This document shows positions 10,045 through 19,254 of a stretch of 64,000 bases of DNA, one piece after another (the stretch's first letter is position 1; each line of letters opens with the position of its first letter). The DNA is taken from the NCBI GenBank assembly GCA_032718475.1, contig JAUCBJ010000648.1, positions 146,155-210,154 of the forward strand, written 5' to 3'. The notes under the pieces are model-generated. The model saw nothing but the letters and a program-made list of their open reading frames with translations. It ran no database searches and was not told where the DNA came from. The position numbers and the translations under genes are program-made. The stretch is from Nemertoderma westbladi (lineage: Eukaryota > Xenacoelomorpha > Nemertodermatida > Nemertodermatidae).

Positions 10045-10462
10045 CTAATTAGTTATCTCATCAGTAAATATAGTTAACTGGTGTGAGGAAGAACAATAAT
10101 TAGTGTCAGGAGGATGTTGAATGATAATTCGACTTTCATACTTGACATCCTTTATAAAATCCTTTATAAAATCCAATTATTCACCTTTAACACAATCGAT
10201 ATATTATTATAAATTAAAAAAGAAACAGTTCATCTTGCGTGAGGTTGTGTGGGCAGTAGTTGTAATCAATTATGGAGTAATCTATCAAAAATCGTTCAAT
10301 TTGTGTCAGAATTTCTTTACTTGTCGGTAATCAATCAATTATCCGACACAACAGTTGCAGTTAAAACAACAAATATTAGATAGGAATTGTCCAAACGTCT
10401 AGAATGCTTTGCCTTACCTGGACAGTTCGGCTGCCATATAGAACAACGCAATACTCCGACAT
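10045..10462 (-). CDS. candidate two-exon short gene start
   Basis: On the minus strand an ATG at 10462 opens MSEYCVVLYGSRTVQ and stops exactly at a strong donor, CCAG|GTAAGG (exon edge 10418). About 340 bp further on lies a strong acceptor, GTTCTTCCTCACACCAG (exon edge 10077). It joins in frame to LTIFTDEITN and a stop at 10045. Both splice sites are better than random AT-rich sequence would usually give. The predicted peptide is only 25 residues and matches nothing I know, so this could be an upstream or non-coding transcript, or chance. Sequence upstream of the ATG (10470-10700) has no clear promoter motif. Confidence 0.25.
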
Positions 10463-10737
10463 AGAGTTCGACGAGATGGCGTGTAGCTATCAGTTATTGT
10501 GGTATCTGTAGGGTCATGCAGGATTTTATACTATACTATGTTACCGAATTGTATAATTATTCCTACCGGTATTTGTTAAGTGAGATTGTATAACTTTCGC
10601 AGTGTCACGTCAATGAGCATCGTTTATCCACCACTGTGGCAAAAACTGGGCGTTGTAGTTTTGCGAGAGTCCTTCGATGTAGTAACGCTAGTTATAGAAG
10701 GGAGTGCAACTAAGTGACGGCTCCCAAAGTACACCAT

Positions 10738-11190
10738 TTCCCAGAATATTATAGTGTCGTAATTCAGTGACACCCCCCCCCCCCCCCCTAATTTTTCTAC
10801 AAATCGTAATGAGATTGCATGAAATTTGAAACAGAGATAGTTTCACCTCCCGACCACTACTGACTGGGTGAGCCAGACTTTTTATTTTTGCTTTCAATCT
10901 TTAGCTACAAGTGTTTAAAAAAAGCGTTAAAGTTTAAAAAAAGCGTTTAAAACTTTAAAAAAAAGTCTCCAGCGATATTACACCAGTTACACCGCAGTTA
11001 TTATTCAACCTTATAGTGATTGGTGGGTACTGATAGAAAGCTGACCGTACAAGGATTCCAAATATGTAACACAATTTGAATTTCGTTGAAAAATAGCGGA
11101 GATATGGGCGTTCACATTTTGCATGGTTATGCACCTATGCGAGGCTATTTTATTCTATTTAATAAATACGTCATAATCTGGAATAGTTTG
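10738..11190 (-). repeat. interspersed repeat family C, copy 1 (left arm of a palindrome)
   Basis: It is the reverse complement of 26757-27165. Landmarks include a C/G homopolymer beside GTGTCACTGAATTACGAC, the text GGTGAAACTATCT, CTGGCTCACCCAGTCAGT, AACTGCGGTGTAACT and GCCTCGC...GCAAAACCATGC. The outer ~110 bp (11080-11190) is repeated inverted at 11263-11375, making a foldback with a ~70-bp loop. No coding capacity. Confidence 0.85.
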
Positions 11191-11262
11191 TTTATCCAAA
11201 TACGTAGCTGGGCAACAATGCATTACATCTTTAATCATACTATTACGTAGCTATTCATACAT

Positions 11263-11375
11263 TTAAAAAATGTTCCAGAATATGGTTTATTTACTAAATA
11301 TAATAAAATAGCCTCGCACCGGTGCAAAACCATGCAAGATTTGAACGCTCATATCTTTTTTTAATTTCTTTAAAA
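11263..11375 (+). repeat. inverted right arm of repeat family C
   Basis: It matches the same end of the family as 26757-26860: TTTAAAAAATGTTCCAGAAT, TAAAATAGCCTCGC, GCAAAACCATGCAA and TTTGAACGCTCATATC. Facing 11080-11190, it gives a long imperfect hairpin. Both arms contain the CCTCGC/GCGAGG block. Confidence 0.82.
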
Positions 11376-11382
11376 TTTCGTT

Positions 11383-11612
11383 TATTTAATGCAAGCGATA
11401 ACTGAGTTTATTTAATGCAAGCGATAACTGAGTTTATTTAATGCAAGCGATAACTGAGTTTCTTTAATAATGCATGCGATAACTGAGTTTCTTTAATGTA
11501 AGCGATAACTGAGTTTCTTTAATAATGCATGCGATAACTGAGTTTCTTTAATGCAAGCAATAACTGAGTTTATTTAATGCAAGCGATAACTGAGTTTATT
11601 TAATAAGAAACT
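11383..11612. repeat. 26-bp minisatellite, about 9 units
   Basis: The unit is TTTATTTAATGCAAGCGATA plus ACTGAG, 26 bp. Some units are longer (TTTCTTTAATAATGCATGCG). It abuts the right arm of repeat family C. Confidence 0.92.
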
Positions 11613-11716
11613 AATATTTATAATAAATAATAAATAAATACAACATTCGAGCAATACTCTCCAATTAAACATTCCCCCACACCCCATCTATTAACCCTAA
11701 ATCAATAATTGTTACC

Positions 11717-11765
11717 GGTCCCACCGAGGCGATACCTAGTACTAGGTATCGCCTTGGGTCCCACC
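11717..11765. repeat. 28-bp perfect palindrome between 9-bp direct repeats
   Basis: 11727-11754 (AGGCGATACCTA-GTAC-TAGGTATCGCCT) is its own reverse complement. GGTCCCACC flanks it at 11717-11725 and 11757-11765. The shape is that of a minimal insertion with target duplication, or a cruciform-forming site. Confidence 0.8.
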
Positions 11766-11952
11766 CTCAACCGAGTTTAAACGCACACCCGACGGTACAA
11801 ACTTGTGATATACTAAGTTAATATAGTTTAATAACTGACATGCTATTCCCCCGCATTTTTAGAAGTGGCTTCCCCATTACAACGGATTCGCAAATACTGT
11901 TGTTATTTATTGTTTGTCAAATATATTTCTCTGTCGCGAGTTCGAGTTCCTT

Positions 11953-12165
11953 TTATCCAACAATTTCTTTCTTCACTTCTGTTTCATGACATTTTTTTAA
12001 GTAAATGATCTCACCATCCGAGGCACCCTCAATAGTGAAACCATCGTTACCGCGATACACATCTACCGGTGACAATCTCATCTGGCCGAGATTTCTACCA
12101 GTATTGGAATCCTTGACCGACGCCAAAACCTCTCCTCGGATTGAATAGCAGTCAAACTGTACTTC
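11953..12165 (-). CDS. candidate terminal exon of an unrecognised protein
   Basis: 70 sense codons on the minus strand read EVQFDCYSIRGEVLASVKDS, NTGRNLGQMRLSPVDVYRG, NDGFTIEGASDGEIIYLKK and CHETEVKKEIVG, then TAA (11953-11955). The composition is balanced, with alternating hydrophobic and polar residues like a beta-rich domain, unlike the surrounding AT-rich DNA. An acceptor-like AATCTAG lies directly upstream (12166-12172). An AATAAA on the same strand at 11906-11911 lies about 42 bp past the stop, consistent with a last exon and polyadenylation. I cannot assign a family. Earlier exons would lie at higher coordinates, where a transposase pseudogene begins within 240 bp. Confidence 0.4.
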   Translation of the reverse strand, partial: EVQFDCYSIRGEVLASVKDSNTGRNLGQMRLSPVDVYRGNDGFTIEGASDGEIIYLKKCHETEVKKEIVG

Positions 12166-12360
12166 CTAGATTAAATATATTTTGTAATTCCGATGGCAGC
12201 ATTTTTAAGATTATTAATTACATTTTGCCAAATATTTTGTTTAAACACAAATTCACACATAAAATTAAGCAAGCAACGAATAAGTAATTAAATCTACCTA
12301 ATACAGTATTATTTATTTACTGGTACGAAAAATATAAATGATTTCTCATCATTAAGGGGT

Positions 12361-12397
12361 GGGGGGGGGGGGGGGGGGGGGGGTGGTGGGGGGGGGG
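12361..12397. repeat. poly(G) tract
   Basis: 23 consecutive G, then T-GG-T and a further G run. It could form G-quadruplexes. It directly abuts the end of the transposase pseudogene. Confidence 0.95.
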
Positions 12398-12901
12398 TTA
12401 TTTAGGTGAGTGTAAAATTCCAAATTGGGTGACCCATATCGAATTAGTGCCCTTTCTCCATACTATTCCAAACACCCACGGTCCGTTCACTTGCTTCCCG
12501 TAATTACTTCGTGCAGGGTGGTATATTAATAAAATTAACTTATACATTCGAGGTTAAGACCCCTAGATCCCTTCCTATAATAAATGTATAATAATAACTA
12601 GAATTTGGCGAATTAGTAGCTCCGATCTACTAAACCAGGAACCATATCTTGCAGATTTCCTGTGCTTATTCTTGCATTGTCAGTTGAGAGGTGGTATTCC
12701 ATATTTATTATTCAAAACATACAGTGAACATGGCTCACCACATTGCTCACATGAATGCTCGTTGCTTAGATTCTTAGTTGGTAACAGGCCGAATTTTTGG
12801 GCAAACTCAATTGCCGCAAATTCAGTATCCAATGCAAGGCTCAATTCAACAATGTTTGGTTCATTTGGAAAATAGCGTTTCACTGAATGTCGCTCTGACA
12901 T
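12398..12901 (-). pseudogene. IS1595/Merlin-type (ISXO2-like) transposase remnant
   Basis: DDE transposases of this group move DNA transposons. On the minus strand an ATG at 12901 opens a 73-codon frame with AIEFAQKFGLLP and a zinc-ribbon half, CEQCGEPC (about residues 52-59). It hits a TGA after KYGIPPLN, where the family has Trp. Reading through gives QCKNKHRKSARYGSWFSRS then LLIRQILVIIIHLL and a second stop. About 60 bp later HPARSNYGKQVNGPWVFGIV followed by WR resumes; this is the conserved G.WVFG..R strand. The frame then ends at TAA 12398-12400. The stretch with the first catalytic Asp is deleted. The zinc ribbon, RxGSWF and WVFG blocks are in the right order. It is broken by two stops and a deletion. 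Confidence 0.68.
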
Positions 12902-13324
12902 TATTAGTTATGCATATAGTAAAGCATAAAAATATCACAATGATACTCGGAAATAATAAATGGTGTTCTAGAATCAAATTTACTAAGATATATGGGTATT
13001 TAGTTGAGTTTGTAAAATTTCCAAATTTCGTTATTTCAATAATTTGCATTTTTTTTTCTATTTCATCTAAAGCAGATTTTATCAAGATTTCAAATTTTAA
13101 AATCGTTAAGCAAGATATGATATATGGCTGTCTGTCCGTTTGACTGTCGGTTTGTGCGTCAGTATGTCTAGCTGTTCGTTAATAAAAAGCATATCTGTGT
13201 AAAAATATTCCCTATATGGGTTTCTGTGGTCGGTGACTTCGTTTCTGTCTGTATACCTGTCAGTCTGTTCGACAAATTAACCGAAAACATGACAGCCAAA
13301 CAAACAGTTTGGAAGTTATCAAAT
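12902..13324. other. AT-rich spacer with CTGTC-rich text
   Basis: No gene is supported. 13125-13170 and 13225-13275 are enriched in CTGTCnGTTTG-type words. Frames over 12672-13143 on the plus strand are shadows of the minus-strand transposase or AT-rich noise. Confidence 0.5.
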
Positions 13325-13688
13325 GTTAAATCTGACACTCGAAATGAATTCTGCGACCAGGAAACCCCTAAGCCATATAGCTAAACCTTTAGCTATATGG
13401 TGTGCGCTTTTCTTATATTTGACGAACAGAATGTCGGATAGTCAGTAAGACCGACAGACAGACATATCGACAAAATAGATTTCATTGAAAGTGTAAACTG
13501 ACCTCAGAAATGAAATTAGCGACCAGGAAAACTCCCATAGCAAAAATCTTAACATAGATTTTTGCTTTATTGTTGCTAGATATTGATTGACAGACAGTTA
13601 TTGCGCGGGAAGGTACAAACTTTAAAGGCTGAAAGAAAACAGATGAAAAAAAACTTTAAAGGTCTTTTCCGAGATAATTATCTCGGAA
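13325..13688. repeat. series of three perfect hairpins, two behind one conserved leader
   Basis: Hairpin 1 (13373-13400) has a 13-bp perfect stem CCATATAGCTAAA with a 2-nt loop. Hairpin 2 (13539-13566) has an 11-bp perfect stem AGCAAAAATCT with a 6-nt loop. Hairpin 3 (13667-13688) is a 22-bp palindrome, TTCCGAGATAATTATCTCGG plus AA. Before hairpins 1 and 2 the text is similar (GAAATGAA.T..GCGACCAGGAAA), but the stems are unrelated in sequence while each remains fully paired. No coding signal. Confidence 0.75.
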
Positions 13689-13759
13689 TGGAAATTGTTC
13701 ATTCAATTATCGATTGACCCATTACCATTGATTTTCATTGACTGTGTTAAAGAAGCGCT

Positions 13760-13781
13760 CCCCCCCCCCCCCCCCCCCCCC
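13760..13781. repeat. poly(C) tract, 22 bases
   Basis: Uninterrupted C run, one of several C/G homopolymers in the window. Confidence 0.95.
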
Positions 13782-14056
13782 TTAATGATATTTTTAATAT
13801 GCTGTTAAATAAGCTCAATGAAGCGGTACTTTACATAACTCTATGACATGGTTTTAGTATAACTTAATTTATTATTATTTATTGTAAACTTCAGACAGTA
13901 GTGCTGTACAGTATATATCCGTAGTTACTTACCGTTTCAGTTTCTTTTTTGGGATTACAATACCCATATTGATAGGATTTCCACTGTTTCGCCCTGCGCA
14001 TAAAGTTTTTATATTTTCTAACATGGCGATTGTATAGTTATGATTATAAATATTAA

Positions 14057-14955
14057 TATTGTTCGTACACATACCTAGACATGATTGTTCGTACACATAC
14101 ATAGACAGGATTGTTCGTACACATACATAGACAGGATTGTTTGTACACATACCTAGACATGATTGTTCGTACACATACATTAGACAGGATTGTTCGTACA
14201 CATACATAGACAGGATTGTTCGTACACATACCTAGACAGGATTGTTCGTACACATACATAGACAGGATTGTTCGTACACATACCTAGACAGGATTGTTCG
14301 TACACAGACCTAGACAGGATTGTTCGTACACATACCTAGACATGATTGTTCGTACACATACCTAGAAATGATTGTTCGTACACATACATAGACAGGATTG
14401 TTCGTACACATACCTAGACAGGATTGTTCGTACACATACCTAGACAGGATTGTTTGTACACATACCTAGACAGGATTGTTCGTGCACATACCTAGACATG
14501 ATTGTTCGTACACATACCTAGACATGATTGTTCGTACACATACCTATACATGATTGTTCGTTCACATACCTAGACATGATTGTTCGTACACATACCTAGA
14601 CATGATTGTTCGTACACATATATAGACAGGATTGTTCGTACATATACCTAGACAGGATTGTTTGTACACATACCTAGACAGGATTGTTCGTGCACATACC
14701 TAGACATGATTGTTCGTACACATACCTAGACATGATTGTTCGTACACATACCTAGACAGGATTGTTTGTACACATACATAGACAGGATTGTTCGTACACA
14801 TACCTAGACAGGATTGTTCGTGCACATACCTAGACATGATTGTTCGTACACATACCTAGACATGATTGTTCGTACACATACCTAGACATGATTGTTCGTT
14901 CACATACCTAGACATGATTGTTCGTACACATACCTAGACATGATTGTTCGTACAC
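14057..14955. repeat. 26-bp satellite, left half
   Basis: The unit ATTGTTCGTACACATACCTA plus GACAGG is 26 bp. Common variants are ATACATAGACAGG, CTAGACATG and GTTTGTACAC. About 34 units precede the LINE insertion. Repeated variant blocks show short-range duplication inside the array. Confidence 0.95.
14946..14955. repeat. 10-bp target-site duplication, left copy
   Basis: GTTCGTACAC immediately precedes the LINE and recurs at 15984-15993 immediately after its tail. It is also part of the satellite unit, so its length cannot be fixed independently. Confidence 0.6.
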
Positions 14956-15930
14956 GGTGACACAGAACCATTTGAAGTGTTATGGGGCGTCCTCCAAGGA
15001 GACACACTTGCACCATTCTTGTTCATTATTGTGGTTGACTATGTTCTACGCATGTCCTTAGATCATCATAATGATGATGGGGTGATGATAACTCCACCTA
15101 CTGGCTCCAGAAGTCGAGGAAATCCTGCCAAGTACCTAACTGATCTAGACTTTGCTGATGACTTAGGAGTACTCTCAGAATCATTAGAGGGAGCCCAACG
15201 GCTCCTCAGCTCATTAGAACATGCTGCTTCTAGTGTTGGTCTTTTTATTAACTCCAGAAAGACCAAAATTCTGACTGTTAACTTGGAAAGTCCTCAGCAA
15301 GTCTCTGATCGGATGAGCATAAGCTCAAAGGATGGTATGCTTGAGCATGTGGACGACTTCTGTTACCTGGGATCATGGATCCGGAAGTCAGGTGAGGACC
15401 TTCGAATACGTAAGGGAAAGGCATGGACAGCCTTGAATAGGCTTTCCAGGATTTGGAAATCACCGAGAATTAATCGGAAACTTAAGGTCCGATTATTTAG
15501 AGCAGCAGTAGTTCCAGTACTCCTCTACGGGAGTCCATGCTGGGCTCTAACTGCTGAGGACACCAAATCTCTGGATGGCACATTCACAAGAATGCTACGC
15601 CGGGTTCATTGTGTCAAGTACAATGCACACATCTCCAACCAGACACTATATAACATTGGAGGTGTCTCATTGGTTCCCCCAAGCTTGACACTAGAACAAA
15701 ATCGCCTCCGCTTTGCAGGACATTGCTTTCGCCGTGAGGACCAGCCAGTGCATAATCTTGTACTTTGGCAGCCTCATGGAGTGAATAAGCATGGTGGACA
15801 GCCCATGACTTTCTTGAGACGCATCTTAAATGACACTGGCCTTAAAGATGCGGATGATCTAGCAAATGTCATGGGTGATAGGGAGTTGTGGCGGTGCAAT
15901 TTTGTTGACAAGCCGGCACAGCATTCTTAA
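14956..15930 (+). CDS. LINE reverse transcriptase, C-terminal part (5'-truncated)
   Basis: The frame is uninterrupted to TAA 15928-15930. Motif B appears as GVLQGDTLAPFLFIIVVDY at the start. Catalytic motif C appears as LTDLDFADDLGVLS about 65 residues later, then GLFINSRKTKILTV (thumb-adjacent). The post-RT domain follows: VDDFCYLGSWI, RLSRIWKSPRINRKLKVRLF, LYGSPCWALT, AGHCFRREDQPVHNLVLW. Motif A and the endonuclease are missing through truncation, so it cannot be active alone. The first codons offered by an ORF finder (TTG at 14944) belong to the satellite, so the true start is lost. It resembles the RTE-like endonuclease/reverse transcriptase group, and it shares motif order with the minus-strand LINE at 24442-26757 but is a different subfamily. 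Confidence 0.88.
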   Translation, partial: GDTEPFEVLWGVLQGDTLAPFLFIIVVDYVLRMSLDHHNDDGVMITPPTGSRSRGNPAKYLTDLDFADDLGVLSESLEGAQRLLSSLEHAASSVGLFINSRKTKILTVNLESPQQVSDRMSISSKDGMLEHVDDFCYLGSWIRKSGEDLRIRKGKAWTALNRLSRIWKSPRINRKLKVRLFRAAVVPVLLYGSPCWALTAEDTKSLDGTFTRMLRRVHCVKYNAHISNQTLYNIGGVSLVPPSLTLEQNRLRFAGHCFRREDQPVHNLVLWQPHGVNKHGGQPMTFLRRILNDTGLKDADDLANVMGDRELWRCNFVDKPAQHS

Positions 15931-15983
15931 AAATGCAGCTGCAATGCAGCATGCCGATCCTAGTAGTAGTAGTAGTAGTAGTA
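14956..15983 (+). mobile_element. 5'-truncated LINE inserted into the 26-bp satellite, copy 2
   Basis: Non-LTR retrotransposon fragment starting inside the reverse transcriptase coding region (GGTGACACAGAACC) and ending in CCTAG followed by a (TAG)n tail of about eight units. The tail runs directly into satellite sequence. The same array continues on both sides. The 3' half is nearly identical to the copy at 4811-5329, so the family moved recently. Confidence 0.9.
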
Positions 15984-16790
15984 GTTCGTACACATATATA
16001 GACAGGATTGTTCGTACACATACCTAGACAGGATTGTTTGTACACATACCTAGACAGGATTGTTCGGGCACATACCTAGACATGATTGTTCGTACACATA
16101 CCTAGACATGATTGTTCGTACACATACCTAGACAGGATTGTTTGTACACATACCTAGACAGGATTGTTCGTGCACATACCTAGACATGATTGTTCGTACA
16201 CATACCTAGACAGGATTGTTCGTACACATACATAGACAGGATTGTTCGTACACATACCTAGACAGGATTGTTCGTACACATACCTAGACAGGATTGTTCG
16301 TACACATACCTAGTCAGGATTGTTCGTACACATACATAGACAGGATTGTTCGTACACATACCTAGACATGATTGTTCGTACACATACCTAGACATGATTG
16401 TTCGTACACATACCTAGACATGATTGTTCGTACACATACCTAGACATGATTGTTCGTACACATACCTAGACATGATTGTTCGTACACATATATAGACAGG
16501 ATTGTTCGTACACATACCTAGACACGATTGTTCGTACACATACCTAGACAGGATTGTTTGTACACATACCTAGACATGATTGTTCCTACACATACATAGA
16601 CATGATTGTTCGTACACATACATAGACAGGATTGTTCGTACACATACCTAGACAGGATTGTTCGTACACATACATAGACAGGATTGTTCAAAAAACATAC
16701 ATAGACATGATTGTTCGTACACATACCTAGATATGATTGTTCGTACACATACCTAGACATGATTGTTCGTACACATACCTAGACAGGATT
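15984..16790. repeat. 26-bp satellite, right half
   Basis: Same unit as 14057-14955, about 31 units, including rare variants (GTTCGGGCAC, GTTCAAAAAACATAC). It begins with the target duplication GTTCGTACAC and fades at about 16790. Confidence 0.95.
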
Positions 16791-16865
16791 ATATCAGATC
16801 AGTATAAGATATATATTATCCTATATAAATGAATCATCCTAAGCAGATACAATAAGTATAATATG

Positions 16866-17458
16866 GTTACTTCCCCAATGCGACTTTTGCCCAATAATAT
16901 TTACATTTTCCCTATGTGTCACTTCCCCAATAACTAGATCTGATATGGTCACTTTCCCAATAGAACACTAGCCCAATAGGCCAGTTTTCGAATAGGACAC
17001 TAGCCCAATACTTTGAGATTTAGCTTTATTTAATTAAGAACATTAATGGAAAGGAGCATGTTACAGTGGAGGTGTTTTCTAACCAAAACAATAAACTATA
17101 AATTGTTTCACTTGCGGTCAATTTGCGCTGAGGATCACTATTTTCACTTGCGCTCTGCGTTCAATATGCGCCACTATCTGATTATATGATGTATTAGGCC
17201 TAGAAACAGGCAGAATACCTAGTCAATGGAAATTATTGTCTCAAAAACTTATTGGGCAAGTGACTTATTGTGTACGTCGAGCATTGGGCAAGTGGAAGTG
17301 ACCTATTGGTAAAAGTGACCTAGTTTCGGTTAAAAATGAAATATATTGGGCAAGTGACCTATTAGTAAAGTGACCTACTTTAGGTTAAAAATCAAATATA
17401 TTGAGCAAGTGACCTAAAATATTTTTTTAATGGGCAAGTGACTTATTGGGGAAGTGAC
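16866..17458. mobile_element. MITE-like element with CACTTCCCCAATA terminal inverted repeats
   Basis: The left end reads GTTACTTCCCCAATGCGACT; the reverse complement of the right end reads GTCACTTCCCCAATAAGTCA. Both arms contain extra copies of the word (ACTTGCCCAATA, CACTTCCCCAATA, ACTAGCCCAATA on the left; TATTGGGCAAGTGAC several times on the right). The arms are therefore built from a short repeated motif. The middle holds no transposase. It is a foldback-like non-autonomous element. Confidence 0.7.
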
Positions 17459-17822
17459 TGCATCCCTATAATATTACGCTATAATGTTTAATGTCAAAAT
17501 TGATAAAATAGAAAAATTGCCCACTACTGGGGTGTATATAACGTTACCCAGTTGATGAGCCACGTTATCCTACAACAAGTACCATACAACCTTTACATCT
17601 ATTGTACTGTATGTGGCACCAGTGCCGGTATTTGTAGGTCCCGAGTGGTAGAGATATTCTACGACATATTTTCCGGCCAACAACGGAGACTAGGAAGCTG
17701 AATGATTGGGTGTTTCAAATGTTTACTTTTATTTAATTTCAACGTTACATTTCAACGGCAAACATTACAGTAATTATTGTTATCCTTTGGGACATAGGAT
17801 AATCTGACACTAGGGCACGTAT
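17459..17822. other. spacer, no gene seen
   Basis: Mixed AT-rich sequence; TTATCCTTTGGGACATAGGA plus TAA near 17780 forms a 7-bp stem-loop. No coding or RNA feature is supported. Confidence 0.5.
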
Positions 17823-18672
17823 TGTGGGGCGAGCCACGAAGTTGGCGGAGCCTTAGCGAATTGACACTGTTAGGGGGTGGGTCAATTTATGCAAATAGTT
17901 GTCGTCGTCGTCGTTGTCGTCGTCGTCGTCGTTGTCGTCGTCGTCGTCGTTGTCGTCGTCGTCGTCGTTACGATTTTGACATGCTAATAACTTTGTCGGA
18001 TTTAAAGCTGCCAAGTTGAAAATTTGTAGGTATCAATATGAGCTAAAGTTGAGATTTTTGAGAGACTTTGAGACACCATCAGTGCAATGGTCTCCCGCTA
18101 GAGGGCCACATGTCTAAACATTAAATGCCCTCCCATTTCTTTGCTTTTAATCTGTTTAAGCTGAAACTTGGCAGATATGTATTAGACCATTAGCTGTGAC
18201 TTTCAAAGGAGGCGAATCCATCTGCAGTTCTCCAGTCTGCCGCTAGAGGGCCAAATGTCTGAAAGTGAAATCGTTGTCGTCGTTATGATATTGACATGCT
18301 TATAACTTTGTCGAATTTAAAGCTGCCAAGTTGAAAATTTGTAGGCATCAATATGATCAAAAGTTGAGACGTTTGAGAGACTTTCAGACACCATCAGAGC
18401 AATAGTCTCCTGCTAGAGGGCCACATGTCTAAACGTTAAATGTCCTCCCATTTCTTTGCTTTTAATCCATTTATGCTGAAATTTGGCAGATATGTAATAG
18501 ACCATAGGCTGTGGCTTTGTAGGGAAACTAATCCTTCCTTCTTCAGTTACCCAGTCTCCCGCTAGAGGGTTAACGTTTTCCGGGAAAATCTTCTCCTATG
18601 TTTTTATAATCCTTTCGAGTTGATACTTAGCATTAACTCATTTCACGTGCTGCGCGAAGGCCCCACTTCGTG
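17823..18672 (+). mobile_element. GGGGCGAGCCACGAAG element, copy A, with 315-bp internal units
   Basis: Begins TGTGGGGCGAGCCACGAAG, then a (CGT/TGT) trinucleotide run (17896-17970). Next come repeats of a 315-bp unit with starts at 17966 and 18281 (TTGACATGCT.ATAACTTTGT). It ends CACGTGCTGCGCGAAGG, CCCCACTTCGTG at 18672. The two ends are partly inverted (CACGAAGT..GG / CC..ACTTCGTG). The text CCGCTAGAGGG recurs (18095, 18240, 18559; TGCTAGAGGG near 18411). A longer copy lies at 30811-32129. No protein: the Arg-rich frame at 17822 is the trinucleotide run. It is a non-autonomous repeat of unknown class. Confidence 0.8.
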
Positions 18673-19077
18673 TACTATTATGTACGTTACCTACAAACTA
18701 AGTATTCTTAGGAAATCAATAATATTATAATAATTTATTATTATAACAAGTCAATATTTTGTACAAAACGTACATTTTGTACATTAATATATTCCATAAC
18801 TTTAGTGGAGCGGACTGTGAATACTGGCGGTAAGATAATTTCTAAAGCAAAATTAATTTATATTAATAATGAGTCTCCAAGTAAGTAAACGTTTCCTATT
18901 CAATATAATATTATTTATTGTGTTAAAATTGTGTGAAAGATGACGGCATGAAAGTTAATTTCAAAATGCGTGTTGTTATTCATCTACCGTAAGTCTAGCT
19001 AGGCCTACTCTACTGCAGTACAGTAATTGCGATTGGAACAAACAACAGACAGACTATAATTAAATTTCATAGGAACA
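18673..19077. other. AT-rich spacer, no gene seen
   Basis: Palindromic AT text (AATAATTTATTATTA near 18730) and TTTTGTACAAAACGTACATTTTGTAC near 18760-18785 (short inverted and direct words). Nothing coding is recognised. Confidence 0.5.
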
Positions 19078-19182
19078 AAATTCACTAAAATAGGAACAAA
19101 GTTCGCAAAAATAGGAACAAAGTTCGCTGTGAATTGGAACAAAATTCGCATTTTCACATTTTAGGAACAAAGTTCGCGCTCC
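19078..19182. repeat. short direct repeats of AGGAACAAAGTTCGC
   Basis: Five copies of (A/T)GGAACAAA(A/G)TTCGC, spaced 15-34 bp, with A-rich linkers such as AAAAATAG. Non-coding. Confidence 0.8.
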
Positions 19183-19254
19183 GCTATAATCTACCTTTTA
19201 TAGAGGTAGTTGGTAGTTGTTGAGGAAAGATAGACCCTCAAATAAATGTAATCC

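Noticed and set aside
10410-10425. U1 snRNA-like start (CTTACCTGG)
   Set aside because: Only nine bases match and no snRNA body or Sm site follows; the same bases are better read as a minus-strand splice donor.
12672-13143. Plus-strand frames of 67 and 121 codons
   Set aside because: They are antisense shadows of the transposase pseudogene plus AT-rich sequence.
14057-16790. CRISPR-like array of 26-bp repeats
   Set aside because: The repeats are contiguous without spacers; the interruption is a LINE.
17822-18019. Arg-rich small protein (also at 30810-31010)
   Set aside because: It comes from a CGT trinucleotide run inside two copies of the same repeat element; the frame begins at a non-ATG codon.
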